A DNA stretch of 64,000 nt. Origin: Prevotella communis (GTDB lineage: Bacteria > Bacteroidota > Bacteroidia > Bacteroidales > Bacteroidaceae). How positions within the stretch are numbered: the first letter of the stretch is position 1; each line of letters opens with the position of its first letter. The notes beneath the pieces are model-generated. The model was not told the origin of the DNA, did no database searches, and saw only the letters and a program-made list of their open reading frames with translations. A program made the translations under genes and the position numbers. The stretch lies in the NCBI RefSeq assembly GCF_022024115.1, contig NZ_CP091792.1:3410001-3474000 (forward strand), in the 5' to 3' direction. Shown here in pieces: positions 34,468 to 44,030 of this stretch.

Positions 34468-35658
34468 TTAGCGATTCCTCAGTCGCGTCCAACGAATCTG
34501 ACGAGAGAAGCCGCGAGCATCTTTTACTGTAAAGAGGTATTCACGACCTATGACAAAGGGATAAGTCACGAATTGCGTGAAACTAAGGATGGGAGTATCA
34601 TCTATCTTGGTGATGATATCACCCTGACGGAAGCCCAGGCGATAAGGCTCACCCTGTTCCCAAATCAAACCCACAGAGGGCATAGCCCCTTCAGGCACAA
34701 AGGCGATATCCTGTTGACGGTTGCTGACGATTGTCTTCACCTGCTGATTATATGGCTGAAAGCAGATGCACTTCTTGTGTGGCAGGAATATCACAGCACC
34801 ATAGTTCAGAAGACCTGCACCCAGATGAGACTCGCCCTGCGTGGTCACCGCATGGACATCGCAGAAAGCATGATCAAAGGCACTAAGACGCTGCAGATGC
34901 AGGAAAAACACCTCACTAAGCCGCTCGCTACCAAAATGACCGATAGCATGGCGTCCCTGAGAGCGCCCCTCTATAAGAGAGTCGGCCTCAGCACCTATCT
35001 TTGCACGACAGGCATCAAAGCTCTGACGACTTATGCCATAGAGCGAACGACTGCCTGTATCAAAGAGGGTGTACTCCTTGTAGCGGCCAGCAGGACTTAC
35101 CTTAACATAAGGTACGTGATACTTCAGTTTATAACGGGTAGAGAAAGTCTGTTCGCTGCGAAAGAAATCTTTGCAATCGGTAAGGATAAGCAGACGGTGG
35201 TTTACATCAATCTTTGCGCTCAGCCCGCGATTAATCAGATCAAAGCCTATGATTCCATCAATATTCCTACCTGCTACAGGGCGACGAAGAATGGTGGCCT
35301 GACATCCCGTCAAAGTAAGGTGTCCCAAGGAGACTGGAGGCAGCGTCACCAGCTGTACGGTATCTATGGCACCTGTAGCATCCTGAGAACGAATAAGACC
35401 TGCAGGACGACACCCCTCAACAGGAGAGTCAGCATAGACCACAGCCTGTGCAGCACCCGTATCAAAGAGAAAACGATAACTCCTGCCACCAATCTCTACA
35501 GGCAGGAGTACCTGTCCGCGCTCCCACTCTATAGCGATGGAATCAACGAAATTTGAACGGTTAAGGGTGAAATCATAACGATAGCGGGCAAGTTGCGCCT
35601 GAGAGGAGCAACTAAGCATCAGCCCCAGGAAGCACAACATGCCCGCTATCTGTCGCAT
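34468..35658 (-). CDS. Retropepsin-like aspartic protease with PDZ domain
   Basis: Start at ATG 35658, 8 bp after the S46 gene stop; the longer frame upstream overlaps that gene. The 396-residue product has a lipoprotein-like signal (LGLMLSCSSQ), two aspartic half-sites FDTGAA (Asp66) and FDTGSR (Asp200), and a C-terminal PDZ domain (about 320-390) with YRLGFRQGDIITKIDD. Two retropepsin halves in one chain could form a complete active site without dimerisation. It likely cleaves proteins in the periplasm or at the outer membrane. Last gene of an operon with S46 peptidase and membrane proteins. Confidence 0.82.
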   Translation of the reverse strand: MRQIAGMLCFLGLMLSCSSQAQLARYRYDFTLNRSNFVDSIAIEWERGQVLLPVEIGGRSYRFLFDTGAAQAVVYADSPVEGCRPAGLIRSQDATGAIDTVQLVTLPPVSLGHLTLTGCQATILRRPVAGRNIDGIIGFDLINRGLSAKIDVNHRLLILTDCKDFFRSEQTFSTRYKLKYHVPYVKVSPAGRYKEYTLFDTGSRSLYGISRQSFDACRAKIGAEADSLIEGRSQGRHAIGHFGSERLSEVFFLHLQRLSAFDHAFCDVHAVTTQGESHLGAGLLNYGAVIFLPHKKCICFQPYNQQVKTIVSNRQQDIAFVPEGAMPSVGLIWEQGEPYRLGFRQGDIITKIDDTPILSFTQFVTYPFVIGREYLFTVKDARGFSRQIRWTRLRNR

Positions 35659-35666
35659 AGAAAACG

Positions 35667-37745
35667 TTATTTCTGGTTCATCTCTTTCAGCAGTCGGTCG
35701 GCATGACCCCACTTGTCCATCATAAAGAGGACATAGCGGATATCCACACCGATGCAACGGGCCAACTGGCTATCGAAGAAGATATCGCTGGAGAGGCTGT
35801 CCCAGTTGCCATCGAAAGCCAGACCGATAAGGCGGTTCTTGGCATCAAACATGGGCGAACCTGAGTTACCACCCGTGATATCATTGGTGGTGAGGAAGCA
35901 AAGCGGCATATTACCAGCACCTTCCAACAGGGAAATCATCTCGGGCTGTACCTTATAATCCTCGATGGCGTCACCTGTTTTCATCTTCTTCACCATGCTG
36001 GGAGCATAAGTCTGGAAGCCAGAAGGCTGCCCGCCAAGGTTATACTCCTTCACCTGTCCATAAGACAGACGCATGGTGAAATTAGCGTCACTATAGTGGG
36101 GCAGGTCCTCCTCCATACGCAGTTTAGCAGCACAGAGATAGCGCTCCTGCTCATCAATAGAGTCGTTGATAGCCTGAATCTCCACACGCAGCGCCTGCAT
36201 CACCTCGGTGATGTCAAGACCAAAGCTGACACCAGGATCCTTCATAAAGGACTTCTTATTAGGATAAAGACGTGCCTTTTTCTTCATCAACTTTGACTTG
36301 GTATAGAGGTAATCGGCATATTTCTGACAATCGCCACCAAAGTCCTTGTCGATAGTCTTGAAGAACTCAGGCAGGAATCGCTGGTCATTCAACTTAGCAC
36401 GATAGTTCTTCAGCAAGGTACCCAGCGTCTCGCTGTCGGTAGCAGCATCAAAGGTCTCACTATTATCCTTGATGGTGATGGTCTGACGCTTGCCTGTGCC
36501 CTTAGGACTGGCACCGTTGTGCACGAAGAGGGCGCGGGTTGACAACTCATCCGTGCGACGGAAAGTCTCGCCCCACAACATCAAGGCCTCCATCACCTCC
36601 ATACGTTTTTTATACAGACGCTCCATCTTGGCGAAATCCAATTTTCCTGCCAGATAACCACTCTCGCGGAGCCACTGCTGAAGCTGTGCCTCGAACTGCT
36701 GTTTCTGCTGAATCAGTCCAATGGAATCAATACATTTGTTCATACCGATGGAGTTCTTCCAGTAGTTGGACGACTGGGCATACTTAGAATCATACTTGAT
36801 ACGCACAGCCTCAGAAGCATCCATGTGGCGTTTCATCACCTCCTGCTTCACACCACGCACCTGGGCACGGACAGCATTCTGGACATAGCGCTCCTGAATG
36901 CCATAGCTCGAGAGGTAACGGCTGGTGCTGCCAGGATAACCCATGGTCATAGAGAACGAACCCTCCTGATAGCCCTCGTTGGAGATGCGTGCCCAGTGTT
37001 CAGGATGATAAGGCACGTTATCCTTGGAGTAGTCTGCAGGCCCGTTGGTCTTGGGGTCGGCATAGATGCGGAACACAGAGAAGTCGCAGGTCTGACGGGG
37101 CCACATCCAGTTATCGGTCTCGCCGCCAAACTTACCCATAGACTTAGGAATGGTGAACACCAGGCGCAGGTCGGTGAAGTCGCGATAGGTGGTAGCGAAA
37201 TAGCGGTTACCCTCGTAGAAAGGCAATATTTCCAGACGTAACGTAGAGTCGTTGGCTTTCACCTCCTTAGACATCACATTCTCGATGGAGTCGAGGAAAA
37301 CGGTCTTGTGCTCCTTTGTCATCTTATCAAAGCCATGCGCCATCAGGGTATCGGTGATATCCTTCTGCTCCACCATGAAACTCACGAACATATCCTTATT
37401 AGGCAACTCCTCCTCATAGCTCTTGGCATAAAAACCATTCAGCATATAGTCATGCTCTACAGTAGAATGAGAGCGGATAGCCTCGAAGCCACAGTGGTGA
37501 TTAGTGAACACCAGTCCATCGGGTGATACAACGACACCAGAGCAATAGCCAGAGAAATTGACAACGGCATGCATGATGGCATCGTCGGCCTGATAAAGTT
37601 TTTCGTAAGGCAGACTATAACCATAGCCCTTCATCTGCTCATAGACAGCATGGGGCAGGTTGTAAAGCGTCCACATGCCCTCATCGGCATGAGCGGGAAT
37701 CAGAGTAGTTACGAGTGTAACTAGTGATACTAGAATCTTTTTCAT
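35667..37745 (-). CDS. S46-family dipeptidyl-peptidase (DPP7-like)
   Basis: 692 residues. Signal peptide MKKILVSLVTLVTTLIPAHA, then the chymotrypsin-like double barrel with catalytic histidine in FTNHHCGFEA and serine in GGNSGSPMFD. Between them lies the helical domain that clamps the substrate N-terminus. At the S1 position the sequence is FDGNWD; glycine here fits DPP7 (hydrophobic preference) rather than DPP11, which has arginine. It removes dipeptides from peptides in the periplasm, feeding amino acid use. Transcribed after the flippase gene (14-bp gap) and before the aspartic protease. Confidence 0.92.
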   Translation of the reverse strand: MKKILVSLVTLVTTLIPAHADEGMWTLYNLPHAVYEQMKGYGYSLPYEKLYQADDAIMHAVVNFSGYCSGVVVSPDGLVFTNHHCGFEAIRSHSTVEHDYMLNGFYAKSYEEELPNKDMFVSFMVEQKDITDTLMAHGFDKMTKEHKTVFLDSIENVMSKEVKANDSTLRLEILPFYEGNRYFATTYRDFTDLRLVFTIPKSMGKFGGETDNWMWPRQTCDFSVFRIYADPKTNGPADYSKDNVPYHPEHWARISNEGYQEGSFSMTMGYPGSTSRYLSSYGIQERYVQNAVRAQVRGVKQEVMKRHMDASEAVRIKYDSKYAQSSNYWKNSIGMNKCIDSIGLIQQKQQFEAQLQQWLRESGYLAGKLDFAKMERLYKKRMEVMEALMLWGETFRRTDELSTRALFVHNGASPKGTGKRQTITIKDNSETFDAATDSETLGTLLKNYRAKLNDQRFLPEFFKTIDKDFGGDCQKYADYLYTKSKLMKKKARLYPNKKSFMKDPGVSFGLDITEVMQALRVEIQAINDSIDEQERYLCAAKLRMEEDLPHYSDANFTMRLSYGQVKEYNLGGQPSGFQTYAPSMVKKMKTGDAIEDYKVQPEMISLLEGAGNMPLCFLTTNDITGGNSGSPMFDAKNRLIGLAFDGNWDSLSSDIFFDSQLARCIGVDIRYVLFMMDKWGHADRLLKEMNQK

Positions 37746-37759
37746 GTTGAACTGTTTTT

Positions 37760-39214
37760 TTATTTTGTTTTCCTGAATTTCTTACCAATAACGGGGAGAC
37801 TGCTCAAAGGCAGGTCACACTTGATGATGTTGCCAATAAATGCAAGGATAAGCAAGGTGCAGACTGTAAGCGAAGCCCATTCTGACAGATTATCCTGCGC
37901 CCAATACATGACACAGAAAGCCGCGAAGGTCTTAATGACATAGAATACGATATCCTTCATAGGATAAGGAATAGGATTCTTGATCTGACCCACGATATAG
38001 CTGAGCACCATCGCCGTGCCATAGCCGGCCACACCTCCCCAGGCGCAGGCCCAGTAGCCATACTTGGGGATGAAGATGATATTGACGGCAAAGAGCACCA
38101 GACAGCCCACCAGAGAGAACCAGGCACCATAGATGGTCTTGTCAATCAACTTATACCAGAACGACAGGTTGAAATAGACTCCCATCATAATCTCGGCGGC
38201 CATTACGATAGGCACCACACCCAGTCCCTCGCGATACTCCTCGCCAATGATATGCTGCAGGATAGGCATCCAGCCCACCACACAGAGGAAGGCCAGCAGG
38301 GTGAATATCAAGAAGTATTTCATGGCCGAGGCATAGTATTCCGTCTTGTCGGCATCCTTGCTCTTGGCAAAGACAATAGGTTCGTAGGCATAGCGGAAGG
38401 CCTGCGTGATCATCGCCATAATCATAGCTATCTTCACACACGAGCCATAGATACCCAGTTGCACGTTGGCCTCAGCCTCATCAGGATAGACCAAGGGGAA
38501 GATAATCTTGTCGGCCACCTGATTGAGAATGCCCGCAATACCCAGAACAAGGATAGGCCAGGAATAGGCCAGCATCTGCTTGAGCAGTTTGCCGTCGAAC
38601 TGCCACTTGATGCTGAACAGTCCTGGGATGAAGAAGAAGGTGATGAATCCTGTACACAGCAGGTTGATGAAGAAGACATAGAATACTGATGTCTTACCCA
38701 ACCATACGAAATAGAGGACGTTAAGACCAATGTTGAGTACGATAAACAGCATCTTCAGCGACGCGAAGCGGATAGGACGCTTCTGGAATCGCAGGTAGCT
38801 GAAAGGGATAGCCTGCAGGGCATCGAGTGCCACCACCACCGCCATCATCAGCAGATAGTCGGGATGCTCGGCATAGCCCAGGCTGTTGCTGATAGGTGTG
38901 ATAAAGCCGAAGATGAGCAGCAGGAACACCAGCGTCAGCGACCCAACCACAGCCATCGCCATCGAGAATACCGTGTCGGGCTTATGGCGCTCATCGTTGG
39001 CAAAGCGAAACAACGTGGTTTCCATGCCAAAGGTGAGAAGCACCAGGATGAGTGCCGTATAGGCATAGATATTCGTGCTCACACCATAGTCGCCCGATGC
39101 CTTGGGCATGTAGTGTGTGTAGAGCGGCACCAGCAGATAGTTCAGGAATCTGCCAACAATACTGGAAAGACCATAGATGGCCGTGTCTTTTACAAGTGAT
39201 TTAAGATTTGCCAT
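37760..39214 (-). CDS. Wzx-type oligosaccharide flippase
   Basis: 484 residues with about 14 hydrophobic helices. The N-terminus MANLKSLVKDTAIYGLSSIV and FLNYLLVPLYTHYM are typical of polysaccharide biosynthesis/flippase proteins of the MOP superfamily. It would flip lipid-linked sugar units across the inner membrane. No glycosyltransferases are nearby, so it may be a general surface-glycan flippase. It begins 6 bp after the SpmAB-like gene and lies 14 bp before the S46 gene. Confidence 0.87.
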   Translation of the reverse strand: MANLKSLVKDTAIYGLSSIVGRFLNYLLVPLYTHYMPKASGDYGVSTNIYAYTALILVLLTFGMETTLFRFANDERHKPDTVFSMAMAVVGSLTLVFLLLIFGFITPISNSLGYAEHPDYLLMMAVVVALDALQAIPFSYLRFQKRPIRFASLKMLFIVLNIGLNVLYFVWLGKTSVFYVFFINLLCTGFITFFFIPGLFSIKWQFDGKLLKQMLAYSWPILVLGIAGILNQVADKIIFPLVYPDEAEANVQLGIYGSCVKIAMIMAMITQAFRYAYEPIVFAKSKDADKTEYYASAMKYFLIFTLLAFLCVVGWMPILQHIIGEEYREGLGVVPIVMAAEIMMGVYFNLSFWYKLIDKTIYGAWFSLVGCLVLFAVNIIFIPKYGYWACAWGGVAGYGTAMVLSYIVGQIKNPIPYPMKDIVFYVIKTFAAFCVMYWAQDNLSEWASLTVCTLLILAFIGNIIKCDLPLSSLPVIGKKFRKTK

Positions 39215-39220
39215 TTCTTT

Positions 39221-40453
39221 TTATGCAAAGAATAGATAGGATATAAATATCGCAGCAATGATACCTGCCAGGTCGGCCAGCAAGCCGCAGGCCACAGCAT
39301 GACGGGTATAGCGGATGCCCACACTGCCGAAATAGACAGCCAGGATATAGAAGGTGGTATCTGTAGAACCCTGGAAGATACACGACAGGCGTCCCACGAA
39401 CGAGTCGGCACCATAGGTGGTCATCGCATCAACCATCATACCACGGGCACCACTGCCAGAGAGGGGTTTCATCATTGCTGTAGGCAGGGCTGCCACGAAA
39501 TCGCTGTCGATGCCACAGGCCTCAACCAGAGAACCGATGCCCTGAATCACATAGTCCATAGCACCAGAGGCCCGGAACACGCCGATGCCCACGAGGATAG
39601 CCACCAGGTAGGGGATGATACGGATGGCAGTAGTGAAACCATCTTTCGCTCCCTCGATAAAGGCATCATAGACATTCACCTTCTTGAAGACGCCAGCCAG
39701 GATAAAGGCCATGATGATCATCATCAGGAGGATATTGGCCACGGTGGTGCTGACGATATTCATCGTCTCGCCATCCAAACGGCTGAAGCCCCAGATAACA
39801 GCAGACACCAGCACACAGGCACCACCCAGGGTCAGGATGATGGTACGGTTGAACAGGTTGATATGCTGGTAGATAGAGGTGATCAGCACACCCATGATGG
39901 TAGAGAAGAAGGTGGCCAGCAGGATGGGGATAAACACATCCGTGGGCTGGGCAGCACCCATCTGGGCACGATACACAAGGATAGAGACTGGTATCAGCGT
40001 CAGTCCGCTGGTGTTGAGCACCAGGAACATAATCATGGGATTCGAGGCGGTGTCCTTCTTAGGATTGATCTCCTGCAACTGTTCCATCGCCTTGAGGCCC
40101 AATGGTGTGGCTGCATTGTCAAGTCCCAGCATATTGGCGGCGATATTCATGAAGATACTACCTGTCACGGGATGACCCTTGGGCACGTCAGGAAACAGAC
40201 GCACGAACAGAGGCGACAGCAGTCGGGCCAGCACATTGACCACACCACCCTTCTCGCCAATCTTCATCACGCCCAGCCAGAGCGACAGTACGCCCGTCAG
40301 GCCTAAGGAGATCTCAAACGCCGTCTTCGATGAGGAAAACGTAGAATCCATCATAGCGGGGAAGACCTCGAAGTCGCCCCAGAAAATCAGTCGCACCAAT
40401 GCCACGATGAATGCGATGACGAAAAACGCTATCCAAATATAATTCAGTACCAT
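39221..40453 (-). CDS. SpmA-SpmB fusion, nucleoside-recognition (Gate) membrane protein
   Basis: 410 residues made of two membrane halves each with a Gate domain: first half SIFMNIAANMLGLDNAATPLG (SpmA-like), second half PTAMMKPLSGSGARGMM and FQGSTDTTFYILAVYFG (SpmB-like). In spore formers the two are separate genes; fused versions occur in non-sporulating Bacteroidota, with transport roles not settled. It leads the operon to flippase, S46 peptidase and aspartic protease and has its own promoter. Confidence 0.9.
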   Translation of the reverse strand: MVLNYIWIAFFVIAFIVALVRLIFWGDFEVFPAMMDSTFSSSKTAFEISLGLTGVLSLWLGVMKIGEKGGVVNVLARLLSPLFVRLFPDVPKGHPVTGSIFMNIAANMLGLDNAATPLGLKAMEQLQEINPKKDTASNPMIMFLVLNTSGLTLIPVSILVYRAQMGAAQPTDVFIPILLATFFSTIMGVLITSIYQHINLFNRTIILTLGGACVLVSAVIWGFSRLDGETMNIVSTTVANILLMMIIMAFILAGVFKKVNVYDAFIEGAKDGFTTAIRIIPYLVAILVGIGVFRASGAMDYVIQGIGSLVEACGIDSDFVAALPTAMMKPLSGSGARGMMVDAMTTYGADSFVGRLSCIFQGSTDTTFYILAVYFGSVGIRYTRHAVACGLLADLAGIIAAIFISYLFFA

Positions 40454-40460
40454 ACAGCTT

Positions 40461-40489
40461 GCAAAGTTACGAATAAATATTGAATTTCA
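40461..40489 (-). promoter_or_regulatory. Promoter of the SpmAB-flippase-S46-protease operon
   Basis: Minus strand TTG (40487-40489), 18 bp, TAACTTTG (40461-40468); TAACTTTG ends 7 nt before the start codon at 40453, so the leader is also very short. Confidence 0.65.
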
Positions 40490-40512
40490 ACCAATTCTTT
40501 AACAAAAAAGAA

Positions 40513-40538
40513 GAGCAACCGCTTTCACGGTCGCCCTC
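40513..40538 (-). terminator. Terminator of the first LruC gene
   Basis: On the minus strand GGGCGACCG pairs with CGGTTGCTC (with G.U pairs) around TGAAAG and is followed by TTCTTTTTTG. Confidence 0.75.
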
Positions 40539-40563
40539 CTTGTGTATTCTATGGTAAAATTTA

Positions 40564-42510
40564 TTAGTACCAAATCACTTCTCTGTTCTGGACCCAGTCC
40601 CTGAACAAAGGATATCTGCTTTCGATTGCCTCGTACTCATCGCACCATACGAAGGTGGGCTTCACAGCAATCTTGGCAGCAGGAACACCCTGATGAGCCT
40701 CCAGGGGACACCACTCGTCGCCCTTCAGCACCAGTATCTCAATATCACGGCCACGCTTTGAACTGTCGATACCTGTAATCTCGAAAGATACAGGGGCATA
40801 AGCAGACTTATTACCAGCAAAGGTATTCACCATCGTGCTGGTGCTAACACCAAACATATCGTGAACCTCTACGCCAGCAACTGTCAGGGGCAGCGTACCA
40901 CCAGCAGCCTGCAGCGTCACAAGGGCAGTAGTGCTTGAGGTGAAGGTCACATCAAATACCACATCGTTGAAGTCGAAATCGGTCGATTCTGAAGCACTCA
41001 GGTCCTCTGCGATGATACGTACATCAGGTGTCAGCTCTGGTGTGCCACCAGATTCTCCACCTTCACCTTCACCTTCGCTGCCACTGCCGGCGAAACCAGC
41101 ACAGCAACGTGAGGGCTGAATCGTGATAGCAGGCTTGCCATCCTCGAAACCAGGCGCGAAAATCTTGGCATTACCCTTGAAGTCGATATAAGGATACTGA
41201 CCGGAATAGCCATTACCAAAGTGGTTCTCGGTATAGACATAGAGGTTATTACCATAGGTCACCTCATAGCCCTGGTTATCGGCACCTTTCTTGATCTCCT
41301 TGGCATCCAGCACAGCATAGCCGCCAGTCTCAGGACCATAGAAACCATAGTCGGCCTTGGTGGCGTTCAGTGTACAGGTGCCAGTAACCTTGAACACAGA
41401 GTTGGCGCCCATATAGACATAGAAGGGACCGCCGTTGAATGCGCTCCAGCCAGTAGAGTAGCTCTTAGACCAGTTGCCACCGCCATTGAAGTTCTTGGTG
41501 ACAACACCTGAACCAGCGTCCATCTTGAAGTTACCATTGCCAGGGTTATCACCCAGATTGATATTGAAGTCCTCGTCCACAGTAAGGCGACAGTTATTAA
41601 TCACCTCATCGCTGGCAGCGTTATAGATAAAGTTGCCCGTGTGATAGTGACCATTGTTCACCCATGTATTGTCGTTACTATTCACGAAGGTAGTACCTGT
41701 GATACGCACAGAATCGTTGTTCTCTATCTTACCACTGCCAGCAGTGTTCAGGTCGGCAGCCAGGATGATACCGTCGTTCACCACAACAGAGAGATCGTTT
41801 TCCACAGAAATCTTCGTAGCCACAGTCACCTTACCCACATTATAGAGCAGACTATTACTGTTGGTTGACAACTTATTAGCCTCGATAGTACCGTGGTTAT
41901 AGATATGCAAGCCGTTATTCAGCTTCAACTCACCAGGTGTCACAATCTTGGAGCCGGCAGCCATATAAATCATGGTATTTTGCTGCAAGTTAGCAGCATT
42001 GTTGGCATTCAATGTCAGGGTAGCACCTTCCAGCAAATAGAGCTCAGAGTTACCATCGAAATAGAATGACCTGTCAGAGAAGTCGCAGTTGCCCTTAATA
42101 TAAAGCACGCCACCAGAGCGGTCCTGCCAATTACCCTCGGCAGTACCAGCGCCCCAGATATTCAGGTCGCCTTGCCAAGTCTCGTCAATATAGTTATTGG
42201 CACGACCCACATTCTGGGTCAGTTTCTGGACACCATCAGGCACGGCTGCCAGGAACTTAGTGGCAGCAGCATCAGAGGGGAAATTATAAGAGGGCTGTAT
42301 TGTGCGTGTCATACGTGCACCAGCTGTCTCGTCTGAGCCAAAGCCCCAGTCCTGATCGGCAGCAGGCACGCCGAATGTCTTCACAAAACTTGTGCGATAA
42401 GCTATCTCCGCCTGACTCAGGTTATTACCTTCAAAGTCATGCGAACAACTGACAAGACCTGTTACTATCGCAGTAACGGCTGTTCCAAATAAAATAAATT
42501 TCTTTATCAT
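40564..42510 (-). CDS. LruC/DUF4842-domain lipoprotein (first of three)
   Basis: 648 residues. Lipoprotein signal ending VSCSHDFEG; a long central part (about 130-430) of short strands such as GGVLYIKGNCDFS and IYNHGTIEANKL that resembles a right-handed beta-helix; an acidic Ser/Gly/Glu linker (GSGSEGEGEGGESGG); and a C-terminal DUF4842 domain with DFDFNDVVFDVTF. The DFNDVV acidic loop may bind calcium. Probably surface-exposed. Two further LruC genes follow within 4 kb. Function unknown. Confidence 0.82.
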   Translation of the reverse strand: MIKKFILFGTAVTAIVTGLVSCSHDFEGNNLSQAEIAYRTSFVKTFGVPAADQDWGFGSDETAGARMTRTIQPSYNFPSDAAATKFLAAVPDGVQKLTQNVGRANNYIDETWQGDLNIWGAGTAEGNWQDRSGGVLYIKGNCDFSDRSFYFDGNSELYLLEGATLTLNANNAANLQQNTMIYMAAGSKIVTPGELKLNNGLHIYNHGTIEANKLSTNSNSLLYNVGKVTVATKISVENDLSVVVNDGIILAADLNTAGSGKIENNDSVRITGTTFVNSNDNTWVNNGHYHTGNFIYNAASDEVINNCRLTVDEDFNINLGDNPGNGNFKMDAGSGVVTKNFNGGGNWSKSYSTGWSAFNGGPFYVYMGANSVFKVTGTCTLNATKADYGFYGPETGGYAVLDAKEIKKGADNQGYEVTYGNNLYVYTENHFGNGYSGQYPYIDFKGNAKIFAPGFEDGKPAITIQPSRCCAGFAGSGSEGEGEGGESGGTPELTPDVRIIAEDLSASESTDFDFNDVVFDVTFTSSTTALVTLQAAGGTLPLTVAGVEVHDMFGVSTSTMVNTFAGNKSAYAPVSFEITGIDSSKRGRDIEILVLKGDEWCPLEAHQGVPAAKIAVKPTFVWCDEYEAIESRYPLFRDWVQNREVIWY

Positions 42511-42554
42511 ACAAATAATTTACGTAAATATCATTTCCATAGAAATAGTTGGTG

Positions 42555-42562
42555 CAAAGATA
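42555..42562 (-). promoter_or_regulatory. -7 element of the first LruC gene
   Basis: Minus strand TATCTTTG about 45 nt before the start. Nearby inverted words ATGCGT (42591-42596) and ACGCAT (42612-42617) could be an operator. Confidence 0.5.
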
Positions 42563-42696
42563 GTCAAAAAAGCTATGCATTTGATTATAAATGCGTTAAA
42601 AAGTACAAAATACGCATAGATTATCGATAAAAATCACCTCTCATACCTCGAAAACGATTGTTTTTTTGTAATTTCGCCCACAAATTAAATAAAGTC

Positions 42697-43971
42697 ATGA
42701 GAAAGAGTAGAAAGTATTTATTGGGACTTTTGTTGACAGGCGGATTATTCTCACTATCATCCTGCCGACACATGGAGATGAGCAACGACCAATGGCGGGA
42801 GATTATCCAGAATATCTATCCTGTTGACTCTATCGACAGTCAGCATACATGGAATCTGCTGCAAGACAAGGCGTTAACCGTTCGTGTGAAGATTGCTGAC
42901 CCTAATATCACCACCGTCCAGGTATTGAACGGCAATCCCTATATCACAGAAGGTGTGGAGATACTGGCTGAGCGTCCTTGCACAACAGGTCATTATGTGA
43001 GTCCCACATTTAAAGTGCCCAACGTAGCCCCCACCCTTTACGCAGCAGCTATCAACAGCGAAGGCAGATATTATGTGGTGCCTGTTGACGGGGCTAACGA
43101 TGTGACCATCGGTGGTAGCAGGGTTATCAACGATGGTACGCTCTATCAGCCTACTTATCAGACGTTTACATACCTCTTTGAGGAAGACTACCCCTTCCCT
43201 GGCGACTTTGACTTCAATGATGTGGTGATGCGCATCTCGCAACATGCAGCCAACGACAGCACCCTGAAACTCACGGTAACACTGGCCGCTGTAGGTGCCA
43301 CCAAACAGGTTGGTGCTGCTATCCGCCTGCCCAACATCAATTTCGACTATGTGAAGAGTGTGACCATTGACGAGGGGACACGCTTTGATGAGAACTATGG
43401 CATCAACCGCTATTTTATATCCAATGATGAGATCTACAGTCGCGGACGTGACGGCTCGGCTGTCATCAACCTGTTTGACGATGCCCATTGGTGTATGAAT
43501 GCCAAGGAGGAAATGGGACAGGTGGTACGTATGTACTACAACACCCGCAAATACGAGGCGGAAAACGAGAGTGCCATCGTGCCTGCGGTGTCGCGCACCT
43601 ATACCATTAATATGAAGTCAAATGTCAATGCCTACTACCAGTCGTTGGCTCTTATCGATCCCTTTATCATCGTATCCAACAATGGTCTTTGTGTGGAGGT
43701 GCATACCTATAGGTATAAATACGACGAGGCCATCTGGCACTATACCAATGGTTCTGCCGGCATGGACGACCGTGTGCCCTGGGCTCTGCTGATACCCGAT
43801 GCCACGTTCCATTATCCTGTAGAGGGTATCACGATGGGTATGTATCGCGATGGACAGATATCAGGAGCCTACAGCCGGTACAACCACTCCTTTGGTCAGT
43901 GGGGGCGCAACCGTTCAGCCTCCAAAGACTGGTGGCTCTACGAGAATGCCACTAAGGCACAGGTATATTAA
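42697..43971 (+). CDS. LruC/DUF4842-domain lipoprotein (second of three)
   Basis: Start at ATG 42697 (MRKSRKYLLGLLLTGGLFSL). Lipoprotein signal ends SSCRHMEM. The 424-residue protein is shorter than its two neighbours because it lacks the beta-helix-like part; a beta-sandwich of about 120 residues leads directly to the DUF4842 domain with YPFPGDFDFNDVVMRIS. It is transcribed divergently from the first LruC gene and convergently with the third. Function unknown. Confidence 0.8.
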   Translation: MRKSRKYLLGLLLTGGLFSLSSCRHMEMSNDQWREIIQNIYPVDSIDSQHTWNLLQDKALTVRVKIADPNITTVQVLNGNPYITEGVEILAERPCTTGHYVSPTFKVPNVAPTLYAAAINSEGRYYVVPVDGANDVTIGGSRVINDGTLYQPTYQTFTYLFEEDYPFPGDFDFNDVVMRISQHAANDSTLKLTVTLAAVGATKQVGAAIRLPNINFDYVKSVTIDEGTRFDENYGINRYFISNDEIYSRGRDGSAVINLFDDAHWCMNAKEEMGQVVRMYYNTRKYEAENESAIVPAVSRTYTINMKSNVNAYYQSLALIDPFIIVSNNGLCVEVHTYRYKYDEAIWHYTNGSAGMDDRVPWALLIPDATFHYPVEGITMGMYRDGQISGAYSRYNHSFGQWGRNRSASKDWWLYENATKAQVY

Positions 43972-43980
43972 ACAAGAAAA

Positions 43981-44012
43981 AAGTGGTCTTCCCCAGACAG
44001 GAAAGACCACTT
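43981..44012. terminator. Bidirectional terminator between second and third LruC genes
   Basis: AAGTGGTCTT (43981-43990) pairs perfectly with AAGACCACTT (44003-44012), with A-run before and TTTATTT after. Confidence 0.88.
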
Positions 44013-44030
44013 TTATTTATGTCTTATTAG

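Noticed and set aside
34573..35556. 327-codon open frame opposite the retropepsin gene
   Set aside because: The aspartic protease on the minus strand has clear motifs; the opposite frame has none.
39299..40306. 335-codon His/Gln-rich open frame opposite the SpmAB-like gene
   Set aside because: Composition typical of an antisense shadow of membrane-protein codons.
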